Assembly (NCBI GenBank): GCA_039621445.1
Contig: CP154956.1
Span: forward strand, 37,412,553 to 37,476,552
Origin: Euglena gracilis
Taxonomy: Eukaryota > Euglenida > Euglenophyceae > Euglenales
DNA length: 64,000 nucleotides
Direction of reading: 5' to 3'
Position 1 is the stretch's first letter, and each line of letters starts with the position of its first letter. Made by a program: the position numbers and the translations under genes. The notes under the pieces were generated by a model. That model searched no databases. It was not told the DNA's origin and saw only the letters and a program-made list of their open reading frames with translations. This document shows positions 21,241 through 33,400 of this stretch, in pieces.

Positions 21241-24200
21241 GTGGCGTTTTGCCCCGCCCTGCCCTGGGCTGAACATTGCCCCCAGGCAAATGTTCACCGA
21301 TTCGAAGTCACCCTTGGCCAAGTTGTCACCCCCATTTTTGCACTCGAACAGGGGCAGGAGTGTCTGATATACCTAAAAGATGACGGTTTCTTGGAGACAT
21401 GTTTTTTGTAAGAAAAATTTTCCATATCAGGGCGGTCTATTTTGGGGGGGGGTTATCTGTCGGGGGATGCTCCAGATCGAACGTTTGCCGTCCGACCATC
21501 CTGGAACGTTTTAAGCTCCAGGGGGGCTTAAAAAGGATCCTCAAACGGCCTCAAACGTACGTTCAAGGATGCTGTCGTTCGCAAACAACTGTTCACAGGG
21601 CCTAATGCAACAAAATTCTTTTGTGCCACATGTGCCCTGTGTGTGCAACTCCCTTTTGTTTCCTATGTCCATTTGTATGCAATTGTTTGCAGGGCCCTAA
21701 AATAGCAGCACTCTGGTCCTCGGGTTTGTGAAACCTGCTGCATTCAGGAACGTAGGAACGTTGGATGCTCTGGAGCCTTCTCAAAGGATTTGACCAACAA
21801 AATGGATTTTCACCCAAGGCATTTCGTCGTTTTCCCGACCTCAAATCACCTTTGGGGATGCACCGCGGAACATCCTCGAACCACCTCGAACGACGTTCGA
21901 CGTTCGAGGATGCTCTAGAGCATCCTTGAACGACTTCGAATGTGGGCTAGAGGATGCTCAAGAGCATCCTCCTGTGGAGCATCCTCCAATTGTAACCCTG
22001 CCATCCATGTGGGACGTATTTTTTTTTAACTAAGGAGTGCCCTTAAATCATTCTCCTCAAATAACCTGGCAGACGCCAGGTTACTGCAACCACATTTTTG
22101 ACCTCCTCTCCAGTGGGTGCAGAAGCAATTCTGCGCACACGTTGTAATTGCAAATTTCGAAATTGTGGAAACTCACCGGTTGATAAATGCCCAGCCGCGG
22201 AAGCCGCGGCCAGAACCAAACAAAATGAAATCTCTCATGCACAACTCCCTGTTAAAGTGCGCAAAATTGTGTATTTCACACAGTCACGGGATCGAAAAAA
22301 TCATCAGTGCTTCACCCAGGTGGTTAATTGGCACCAGACCTCTCCTTAGTGTGTATCGCCAAAAAAAAATTTTGTGTATCCTGTGTATCGCCAAAAAAAA
22401 ATTGTGTATCCATGTGTATCGCCAAAAAAAAATTTGTGTATTCCTGTGTATCGCCAAAAAAATTTTGTGTATCCCTGTTTATCTCAGTCTCTCCTCACAG
22501 CAATGAAGCAAATGTCTCTTGCTTTTTCTTCTGCGCCGGTGCGGAGCAAGGACAACAACCAGGCGGAATCGGAGGAGGACATGGAGAGCGACAGCCCTCA
22601 ATCGCCCCCTGGAGATTCCAATGTCCCACCCAGAAAGAAATTGAAATTGCCTGGCCATGACAGGCCGATGAAAGCAAAAATATTACAAAGTAATTCCAAA
22701 CGTGCGGCGGCTCATGCTTGGTTGAATAATTTGAAAGCATACCAGGTGTTCTTGGATGAATTCCAATTCCCAAATAAGCAACAACGAAAGGCACGCAATC
22801 CCCCCAGACAGTGCGTTGTATTCCTGCTCATGGTTTCAAGATCTCGTTACCAACAATCCGATTCTCGGCCGTTTTGCAACTTCATTGCGGAATGAGGGGT
22901 TTGACACCAAAGAAACAATTCAATTTCTCAGCGTGAAAGACATGAGTCGTCTGGGCATTCCACCTGGCGTGAGAAGGTTATTGGAGGATGCCAAGAAACG
23001 CGTCCTTGGATCGACATCCAACTGACAATTTCAATCCCAAATGTGTGTGATCATCTGACAAGTGCAAAAAAAAAACTCTAAAAATCAAAAAAAAATCAAA
23101 AAAAATGCAAAGTCAAAAAAAAATAAAAAATCAAAAAAAAAACAGGTGAGCCGGGGTATGGGCATGTGCAAATGTACCGGGGCTCTGCATTTGCCATGCG
23201 AGGGAGTAGCGCCCCTCCCCCTACCACAGCAGCGGGGTGAGATTCCCTGCCACGCTTTTGCGGGTTGAGGGGCCAATGTCCGCTCAACTTTATGGCAATG
23301 GTGTCAACAGATCAACCGTCCTTTTTTGCATTATTTTTTGTGTATTCATGTATTCTTTGTGTATCGCCAAATTTTTTTTGTGTATCCTGTGTATTGCCAA
23401 ATTTTTTTTGTGTATCCATGTGTATCACCAAAAAAAATTTTGTGTATCCCTGTGTATCGCCAAAAAAAATTTTGTGTATCCCTGTGCACCCAGGATACAC
23501 ACTAAGGAGAGGTCTGATTGGCACTCCTCAGTGCTGCCCCATCGGCTGCACCTCCCCAAAAGTCCCCCCCCCCCCGTGCTGTGACTATTTGCTCAGGGGT
23601 GGGGGCAACCCGCCATGTCCAAGCGCTGCAGACCTTGGGGGGGTGTCCCTGCCCAAGGAGGCCCTGGCCCTCGGCGTTGGAGGACCAGCTGGTCGCGCTG
23701 CAGAGCCGGGGGCAGTGGGAACGGCTGCTGCGGGTGTTGCGGCTCGATGCCATGGACTGGGCCGCGGACGACACCGGCGGCGGCGCCAACCCGGACGGCG
23801 CCGCGAGTAGCGACGGCGACCGGCCGCCAGTGTGGGCATGTCAGGGATGTGCTGGGCGGCCCAAAAGGGGCACAGGCCTTCCACCCATATCCTGCCCTGT
23901 GTGGCAAAGATGAACCACTCGACGAAATGTATATTTTGGGTGCCGTTTTTGGAACCGAGAACTCAGCCCACCCAGCATTGGAACCATTTTCCCCCAATCC
24001 TCTCCAAGGAGTATTTCCCCAACGAGTATTTGTGACCATTCAATAGTCAAGTCGCCAGCCGCACCGTGGTACGGCACAGCACTGCCCCCGTTGTCCCCAC
24101 CGTCGCCAACCTGGCCCTGAAAACAGGGACGCCCCTTTTGACGCACTGTGCCCATACCTGTTTCCTTCCTCCCAGCAAGCTACCCCCTTCCCCCGAAACA

Positions 24201-25797
24201 AGCTGGAGGGTGCCCCCCCGGAAGGGTTACGGCAGGAAGATGCTCCGTGGGAGGATGCTCTAGAACATCCACGAAGGTGATTCAAGGTTCAAAAATAATA
24301 AACGCCTGTGAAAATCCCTTTTTGTTGTGACCCCAAAATAACAAAATCGCTTTTGTCACGTATGCCCCGTTTGTGCAACTCCCTTTTGTTGCCCATGCCC
24401 TTTTGCACGCAACTGTTCGCAGGGCTCTAAAATAACAGCATTCTGAATCTTAGTCTTGTGAAACCTGCATTCAGGAACGCAGAGCATCCTTGAACATCGT
24501 TCGACCACGTCCGAGGATGCTCTTAGTTGTTCGAGGTGGTTTGAGGATTTTTTTTAAACCCCCACCCTCAAGGGGAGGGGCTTAAAAACGCGCGAGGATG
24601 ATGGACCTCGAAGGTTCGACCTGAAGTATCCTCCTACGGATGCCCCCCCCCTTTGGTCACACCATTGCTTAAGGTGTTTTTGACCCACTCTCCAATGGGC
24701 GATGGAATGTTTTTTCTTCTTTTCATTGACTGACAACTTTTTGGTTCCGAACCCCCCTGGGGGTGTTGGGGTGAGCCAGAAATGGCCGAAAGTGGCGCCG
24801 CAGGACCCTCCCCCCTTCCCACGAGGGGTTAACTGAAATGAACCTGTGTTCTGGAACGAGGATTCTGATGGAATGGCGTTGCATCATATTTTTTTTGATG
24901 AAAAAATTCTTTTTTTGATTCTTGCACACCTTTTTGGCTGCAGCCAGCCGGCTGGAAAAAGTGATGGCAAGACCACCCCGACTCCCTAGAGGTGAGTCCA
25001 GGGGTCGAGCTGGCTTTCAGGGTTCCCAAAACCAAACGTAAATGCATTTTTTTTTGCATTAGCACCCCTAAAAATGCCATTTCTCGACCGTTTGGTTCCG
25101 TTTTTTTTTCAAAGTGTTTGACTCTCTTCTCCACACACCCCAGGTCCTACAGAATGTTGCTTGTCAAGAAATCCTCTTTCAAACCATCCCCACTGCCCAG
25201 ATGAGCTTTGTGGTATGCAAATGTCCCATCACCCATCTTTATTCTTTGCTTTTTTTGCCGCCTGCGCGGTGCTCAAATGGAAACAGTCCCCCATTTAGAC
25301 CGACCCCCCCCCCCCCGTTTTATACCAACCCCGCCCGGAAGAATCAGAAGAAATCCATTTTTTCTGACTCCCCCATTTACATCCACCCCTGGAGAAAAAA
25401 ATCAGAACTCCATTTTTACCGACCCTCTCTTGCATCCGGTGCAGGGAATTTCTTAAGCCGGAGGGTACCCTACCCCCCGGGGGGGGGGTCCAGCCAGCCA
25501 GCAGCTCAAATCCAGCCAGCAGCCCAAATTCGAGCCCCCCCCCCCCCCCCGGGGTCGAGTGAAATAAAGTCGGGTCCAGCCCGGCCGAAGGCCGGCCCAG
25601 CCGGCCGCAGGCCGGCCAGCCAACTGGGCTGTCCAGCTCACTTATCCCTGCATTTTTCCCCCTCATCACAGCCCCTCCATCACAGCCCCCAAGCCTTGAT
25701 CTAGCTCCACCCATCAAAATGTCGAAAATGGCCAAAATGTGTTAGAAAATTTTGTTTTTCCTCGACCCAGCCCAGCCCAGCCCGCTCCAGCCCCGGA

Positions 25798-25828
<31 letters not shown>

Positions 25829-27373
25829 GGGGGGGTCCAGCCAGCAGCTCAAATCCAGCCAGCAGCCTTTTTGCCAGCCGGAGGCTGGACCCCCCCCCCG
25901 GGGGGTCCTTAAGAAATTCCCTGATCCGGTGCACACCAAGGTAAAGCACAAGAAAGCACAAGGAGGTCGCAGGAAGCACAAAAAGAGCGCTCAGGCTCAC
26001 CCCAGCATCTCCTTTTTTTTTTGGTGAAATGTGAACAGGTTACTATTGTTTACTGGGGGTGGACGACGAAACAGGGGGGGGGGAGGATGAATGTCTCTGG
26101 CTTCATCCTTCATCCCTTCATTCATCGCTTCATTCCCCCGCCCCAATCGAGCATCTTCACCCATTTACACCGACCCCCCCACACCCCGGAATTTTAAGAA
26201 CTGTGTTAAGTGATACACCAGCCCGTTGGTGTAAAAGGGGGGATTTTCCGGTAAAGTCTCTGAGAAATGTATCTCAATGCTTCAGTGACATTCTGGACCA
26301 GACCAATGGGCCAGGTCGTCAGCAGGGTGGTTTTTCAGCGACAGGATGGTCGTTTTTTTTTTTGTTAAGGACTACCCTTAGACCTGAGGGCCGGCCAACG
26401 GCTTGAACAGGCGTCGAACAGGGTCAAGGGTCAAAAACCGCAGTTTTTTTGACGTTCTGGGTCGAAGAATGCTGGACATCACTCGCCCCCTGAGGCCATT
26501 TTTTTGTCATTTTCCCTGTGTATTTTCTATTGAATGTTCTGGGACGGGAAACATATTCTGCAAACATAACATATAAATATATCATATTATATAAAATATA
26601 ACATATCATTTTTGCCATGTCTTCAAATATAACATGTTGTTTTCTTTTAAGGACGGCCCTGGTCGGCCGTTCCCCTTGGGGCGGCCTCCCTGCCGGCGAG
26701 CGGCCCGGCAGCTTGGGCGGTGGGACACATTCTGGCACGTGTACCGCACCTTCCTGGCCCACTGCCGGGCAGCACTGGACTGCGACCGCGGCGGCGCTCC
26801 GGCAAGCGGCGTCGGTCTGCCGTCCGCAGCCCGCAGGATGAAGCGCGGGGTTGAGAGGGGTGGGGCAGACTGGTTCCCTCGGGCTGACTGAGTGGTGTTG
26901 GGCTGCGGGACCCGCGGAGGGGGCCATCCACAATCCCCCGGAGTGGGCGTCTGCTGTGGGCCTCCTGTTTGACCTGGGTCATGGGTCAGACAGGATTTTT
27001 TCCCCCTTTTAAGAACCACCATTGACGACCGCCTTTTGGCTTAAGGGGCGGACCGGGGATCGAACTGGACATTTTGTGGATAGGCGATGGTCTGAGGATG
27101 CCAGAAATCCCCCTATGTTGACCTGTCATTATTGCCAAAATATGGCCATTTATTCTTTCTGGGTTTTTTGAATGTGCTGGGACAGCAGAGAGTTTTTTTT
27201 TTTTGCTGATACCACACTTTGGGGGCCACAGCCATTTTCCAGCCAGCCTGAATTTTCCAACCTCCGTGCTGAACCGGGATCACAACCCTGACCGCGGTCA
27301 CCTCTTGTTGCGTACCGTTCCCCCCCACACCACACACACAACACACAACACACAACACACACACACACACACA

Positions 27374-27458
<85 letters not shown>

Positions 27459-30400
27459 CACACACACACAACACACACAAACACACCCACAACACACATC
27501 CACACACACACATACACACAACACACACGCTCTGTTGTGCAACCGATCATTGGTCGCGATCCCTCGGAGCCTCGCCGTGTCCTCAACGGCGGCCCCGCCC
27601 ACCGCCCGGCGGCCGCCACGTTCCTCCTGGCGCTGAAGACGCTGGCGGTCTGCAAAGGCCAGGGGCCGGTGGCGGTGGAGGACGTGCTGAGGGACATGCA
27701 GGACTTCGCCTGGGACCTCTCTTCATGACACCACCAGAGGCCAGGTCCACAGATGCTACTTTTTCAAGGAAGGCCAAGACGTGGGCAATCCGTGCATTTT
27801 GAGCCATTTGGATACGTGACGCGCTTCCTGAATTTATTTGCAGAGACGGAGTTGATTTTTTTTGCACGTGTCTCAAGCCCCATCCTGGTACTCCCTGAGC
27901 ATTCCAGGTGGGTTGGTGTTTTTTTTTTGAGAAGGCGACCCCACCGCTGAGGTTGGGCTGACGGAGGACAGTGTGCCGTACCTCGCCACACTCTACCACT
28001 TCCTGGGCAAGGCGCAGGAGCTGGACGCCCTGTTTGACGCAGTGACGAGCAGGCCGGCGCATATGCACCCCTGGCCACTGCCGCGGCCACGGCCACACTC
28101 GAATTCTGAAAGTTTTTTTTTGTATAAAACAGCGCAGAACTGACATCCCCAAAGCCAGTGGCATGAACTATGCGACAGGATCATATTGCATTCCATTTTT
28201 CTTTGGGTTTAATTTGGGTGATGCCGTTGTGGGGCTGTTGTGGATTTTATGTTCACTCACTTCCTGGGATCCGATCATCCATGCAAGCGCTCTGGCTTGT
28301 CCGTGGCACCCGAGACGCTGCTACTGGGGCCCCGCGTCCAGGGTTTGACCGAAGCCAAGTGCCTCTCCGGATGTGTCCCGGAATGTCCTCTCCGGGGCAC
28401 TCCCTAACTTTCTCCTAACCCTGAACTGAGAGGGAGTCCCGCCGCACACCTGCCATTGTGTCAAACCCTGCCCATGCGGTGGCGGTTTTCTTGGTGGTCT
28501 ACGCAGAAGCGGCCGACGTCCGGCGCCTACTGACCATGCTCTTCCCTGCGTTGGGATGGGCTGCTGTGCTGCGCTGAGCTGTGATGGCGAGAACTGCATC
28601 TGGAGATACCTTGCGGTGGGGTTGCATCTTCCCCATCTAATCCTTATCCCAGGCATTATTTTTAAGCAAAAGTTTTCAAAAAATTGTGGCGTTTTAAGGC
28701 CTTTCAAGGCGTTGAAAGGCAGCTTGAGGCATTTTAAGATTCCCGGGGCAGTCCAAGGGCTGTCCGGACATCGAACCAAAAACGTTCGTTTTGTCCAAAA
28801 AGTCGAAACCCCCATTTTTTTGTGATTCCTTTTGGTTGGATATACAATATTCCAGCGATGCCAGAAACCATTTCCCCCCCCTTGGAATTGGCTTGTTTGA
28901 TCTTGCAGTTTCATTTTTTCTCGTTCGGAGAGAATTCTGCCAGCCCGAAAATTTTAAGGCATTTCAAGGCATTTTGGCCAACCTTTTTAAGGCGCATTTC
29001 AAAGGCACTTTAAGGGTTTCCAAGGCGCCTTAAGAAGTAATGATGCCTGCCCTATTCCCCCTGCACCTCCCACTGCGTGGGTGCGTGTAAGTGCGCAGGG
29101 GGAGTACACACTCTCGGATTGGCAAGGAGTTCCCTCGGCAACACCGGGTCAGGAGAGAGAGAGGGGGGGGGGAGGGGACGGCCATACCCGCCCTGCCTTG
29201 TTTCCCTGGCCGTGGCCCCTTTTTGCCAGGGCCATGTTGAAGAGACCGGGCTGCCCTTTTTTAAAGGGTTTTTTTTAGGGTTTTTGAAAATTTTGGGAAT
29301 TTCAAAGGCGTCTATTTTCCAAGGGTGGTCAAAGAGTTATCTGGGCATCAAACCAACGTCGGTCCAGGTTGAAAATCAAAAAGTTCAAAAACACATTTTG
29401 CTGAGTTTTTGAGTGGATGGAAAATGTTCCAGCGATGCCAGAAATCCCGGAGTTGGCTTGTTTTTGCCCAGATTTTGTGACTTCTTTTTTTTGCTCGAAG
29501 TTCGAAAATTTTTCCAGAACAAATTTTTTAAGGTTTTCACAGTTTTTTAAGGTATTTTGGCCAGAAATTGAAGATTTTTTTAAAAAAGGTTTTTAAGGGG
29601 TTTAAAGGCATCTTAATAAAATACTGCCTGAGGATGGTCCAAGCATGCTGGGATCAATTCCCCCCCAATGTCGACCTGTTTTGAAATCCTGAACTTTCGC
29701 CCAGTGTTTCCCGTGGACCTTGACTTCAACGTGCTGGGATGGCACAGGCTTTTTTTAAGTACTGTAAGACCGCCCGGCCCTCTGCCCCTGGGAGGGGGAT
29801 GGCGGGGACCGTGATCGACGTGGGGGCGCGGCACGGCGTGCTGGGCGCCTCCCTCGTCATGCCGGCGCTGGCCGCCCTGCGCCCCATCTGCAGCCCCGCC
29901 CAGGCCCCAGACGTGCCGACCTCCATCCCTGTCAACCTTGCCAGAAACGAACTTGCCCTCCCTCCCTGCCCCAGCCGACCTGAGGCCGGCGGGGCGTGGC
30001 GCCGAGGAGTACGTCGCCGCGCTGGAGGCGCTGGCGGACGGCGGGGGCCTGCCGCTGCCCCCCGCTGCCGTGCTGCCGGCCTTCGCCATGCTGCAGGAGA
30101 CCGCCCGCGTGGACGTCATGCGTCGCCTCCTGGCGCTGGCGCAGCGCCTCCACGGCCTGGGTCCCCCTGGGGGCCCGTCGCAGGTTATGTTATAAATATT
30201 TTCTTTATTAAATTCTTTCAAAAAATCAAAAAAAATCACAAATATTTCAACATACAAGAAAGCTTTGTTTTTGCATTACTTTATTTTTTAATTATTTCCG
30301 GGGGACGGGCCGGCAGTGGGCCGCAGGGGCCGACTGTACCCTCCTCCCGGCCCGTTCCGCGTGGGACTTCGCGGCCATCCACTGCGCCGTCGCCCTGTGC

Positions 30401-33400
30401 CACGCCCACGCCTGCCAGGGCCCCGCCGCCGTGGCCGCCCTGCAGCGCTGCCCGGCCCCCCCGCCGCTGCCCGCGCCGTTGCGGCTCCGCGCGCGCCGGG
30501 TCGCTGCGGCGCTGGCAGCGGCGGGGCGCGGCACCACGGCCGCCGCGCTGGAGGAGCTGCTCGCCAGGCCACCGGTCTCCGCAGCGGCGGCGGCGGCGGT
30601 GCTGGTGGCGTACGCGCTGACCCACCCGGCGGCCCATGCGGTGGCGGCGACGAAGCGGCTGGTGCCGCACGGCCGGGCTACACTTGGGGGTGAGAGTCGT
30701 CACATTGGTAAAAAAAAAAAAAAAGCCCACCTGACAGTGGAAAACCAGTGGGCGCCCGGGACAAGCAATTGCTTAAGCACTGACCGACCCCCCCCCCCCC
30801 TGGGGGGGTGACTGGTTTTTTTCAGAGTGACTGACTGGTTTTTTGGCCCGTACCCCCTCCCCCACCCGGGTCGGTCAGGAGTGGGCAAAAGTGGCTTGAG
30901 TTACCCCGGCGCCGAAGGCGCCGGAAAATTTTTTTGGCCTAAAATGGCCTAAAGTGACTGGAAAGTGGCCGTTTTTCTGAGTGGCCGCCCCCCCCCCCCC
31001 CCGCGGGGGGGTAGTGACTGACTGGTTTTTAAAAAAGTGGAGTGACCCCCCCGGGGGTCGGTAAAAAATTGTATGGCCCGGGACAGGCGTGGTGACGCCG
31101 GGGGTGCTGCAGGACGTGGTGCAGTGCGTGCTGTGGTGCCCCGGCCAGTATAGGGCTTCTCCCAGCATGCTGGATGCTCTTCATGTTGCTGGTCAGTTCT
31201 GGGGCGAATGGACTGCCTTCTGTGAATTTTTTGGGGTGGGAGCACAGGGTTGTTGGCAGCTTGAAGGTCGGGCTGGGCCCCCAACTGCAATCAGGCAAAT
31301 ACAAACAGTCGTTGAGATTAAGTTTTAGTTAGGTCATGGCGCACCGGGGCAAATTTCTCATTTTTGTTTTCAAAATTTTATTTTCTTATCTCATTTCTTA
31401 TCAATTTTTTCCCTCTTATAGTCTGGTGCGCAAATTGGGCAGACTGCAGCTGGCTCTAGCCCAACCAATGGTCACCCAACCTCAATTTTCTTCATCAGGG
31501 GCATTCTGACTTTTCACGTCCTTACCCTTGGCACCACTGTCGGGCAGACCTTAGCCCCTCTCAACCTCAGACCGCCACTCTTTTCCTTGGACATCCTTTG
31601 GCTGCTTTCTTTTTCTTTTGTACTCGTTCCCCCTTCCCTGCACCACAAGGACCGAGAAAAATTTTGCAGAAGTGACACTCAATGGTGCACATTGCAGGAA
31701 CTTCATCCCTCGCTTCTCTGTTTTCTTTTTTTGGAGGGAATGCACAGCACAGGGGAAAATCAGGGTTGCAAAACAGATGCTGCCAGGTCACCCCGGTTCC
31801 GCAAAACCCCTGTCTCCTTCTGTTCACCCCTTTTCACAGCGCAGATGCAGTATCTGGATGGACCACATAGCAGACAGGCAGAGAGGGTTGAGGCTTTGGG
31901 GGTGGGGGCTCGTCGATCCCTCTGCTGTCTTCCAGCGTCGCCCTCCTGGACGACCTCCTGGCCATTGCGATGGAGGCGGGGCACCCTGCGGAGGACTGCC
32001 CCCAAACAAGTGCTTCATGTCGTGTTGATTTTGAAGCCCCATCATCATGGGTTTTGTTTTACTGTCATCAGAGGGTGATATTTTTTGTCGTATTTCTCGT
32101 GAGATTTGACTGTAACTAAAATCCTCTTGAAGGTTGCAGAATCAATCCATGAATTTCATTTCATTCCATGAATTTTGCGAAACACTTTCATCCATTCAAG
32201 CCCATCCTTTCAACATGAACTTTTAATTCTGTGCAAAACCCATCCAGGACGGTCCATAACAATGGGAATGCCCACGCCCAGGGGCAACAACCTGTGGGTT
32301 TAGGGCGTGCCATGGCGGTAAAAAAAGTATCTGGGTGTCCCAGCACATCCAACTTAAAGTCTGCAAGCAAAAAGTTGGTATTGAAAATGGATATCTAACC
32401 CCCCCCCTAATTGTAGAGCGGGTGCTCTTGTAGTGGACGCTCGCTTCGCCAGAGGGGGGTGCTCTACTATTTGGACCCTGCTCTTGTAGAGGGCATGCCC
32501 TACTATTAGGGGGAGGTTTAGTGTCTTTGGGCCATCGCCCACTCAAAACATCTAAAATTCGAGCCCCATCCGGCCTCTTTGGCCTCTTGGCCTCTTGGCC
32601 AATCTTTATCTGGAGCCCTGGCGCTTGCTTGTCCCCCACGCCGTGACTGACACCGTGCTGCGGGCGCTGCTGCGCGGCGGGGACCTGGCGGGGGCGGGGG
32701 CCGCCCTGCGGCGGCTGCGGGAGGCCGGGGCCCGCCCCTCCGCGCCGCTGCTGGAGGCGCTGGCGCGGGCGGCGGCGCGCCAGGGCCGGGCGGACCTCGC
32801 CCTGCCGGCCCTGCAGGAGCGCCAGAACCAGGGGGTCGCTGAAGCCGGAGTGGACCCCTCCCCTGGCCAGCCAGCAGCCTTTTTCCACCCCTGGACCCCC
32901 CCCCCCCAATCGACAATCGACGAGTTTTAACTATTTTCCAGCCGCCCTGCGGACGGCTGGACTGTAACGGGGTTTTCACTTTGGGAATGCAAAATGGGCG
33001 ACAAAAATTGGGTCGGATTTGGGCTGGGCAAATTTTGGGTCAAAGAATCGACTGTTTTTTTTTTTGCACAATTGGCAGTTTTTTTTGGGCATTTTTGCAG
33101 TTTCCATTTTTTTTTTTGGTTCCCGTCGGACTTTTATGGTGGGGGAGAGGGTCAGGCGGCAGCCTTTTTCCCGCCAGCCCAAATTTTGCAGCCTCTGAGC
33201 TGGACCCCCCCGGGGCCACTAAGTGACGCCCTGGCCGGAACCTGGGGAGCGGCGTGACGGGGCCACTGCTGCAGTACTGCTGGCTGGGGCTGTGGGGGAA
33301 GCAGGCCGACGTGAAGCCCTTGCCCGTGGCCCCTTCACACCCGAAGCCAGGGTTTTTCACCGGTTCGTGCCACGAACAATCACGAACAATCACGAACCAG

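Larger units (their letters stand above)
22335..23516 (+). mobile_element. hAT-type non-autonomous transposon carrying a SAM-domain gene
   Basis: The terminal inverted repeat CAGACCTCTCCTTAGTGTGT (22335-22357 and 23494-23516, 23 bp) is perfect. It is flanked by an exact 8-bp duplication ATTGGCAC (22327-22334 and 23517-23524). 8-bp duplications with CAG-starting ends are typical of hAT elements. Subterminal arrays of GTGTATCGCCAAAAAAAATT occupy both sides. The interior holds a coding sequence with a SAM-like domain and no transposase. It lies in an intron of the PPR-like gene. Confidence 0.88.

Noticed and set aside
27298-27602. Long Val/Cys and His/Thr frames
   Set aside because: They are artefacts of the (CA)n tract.
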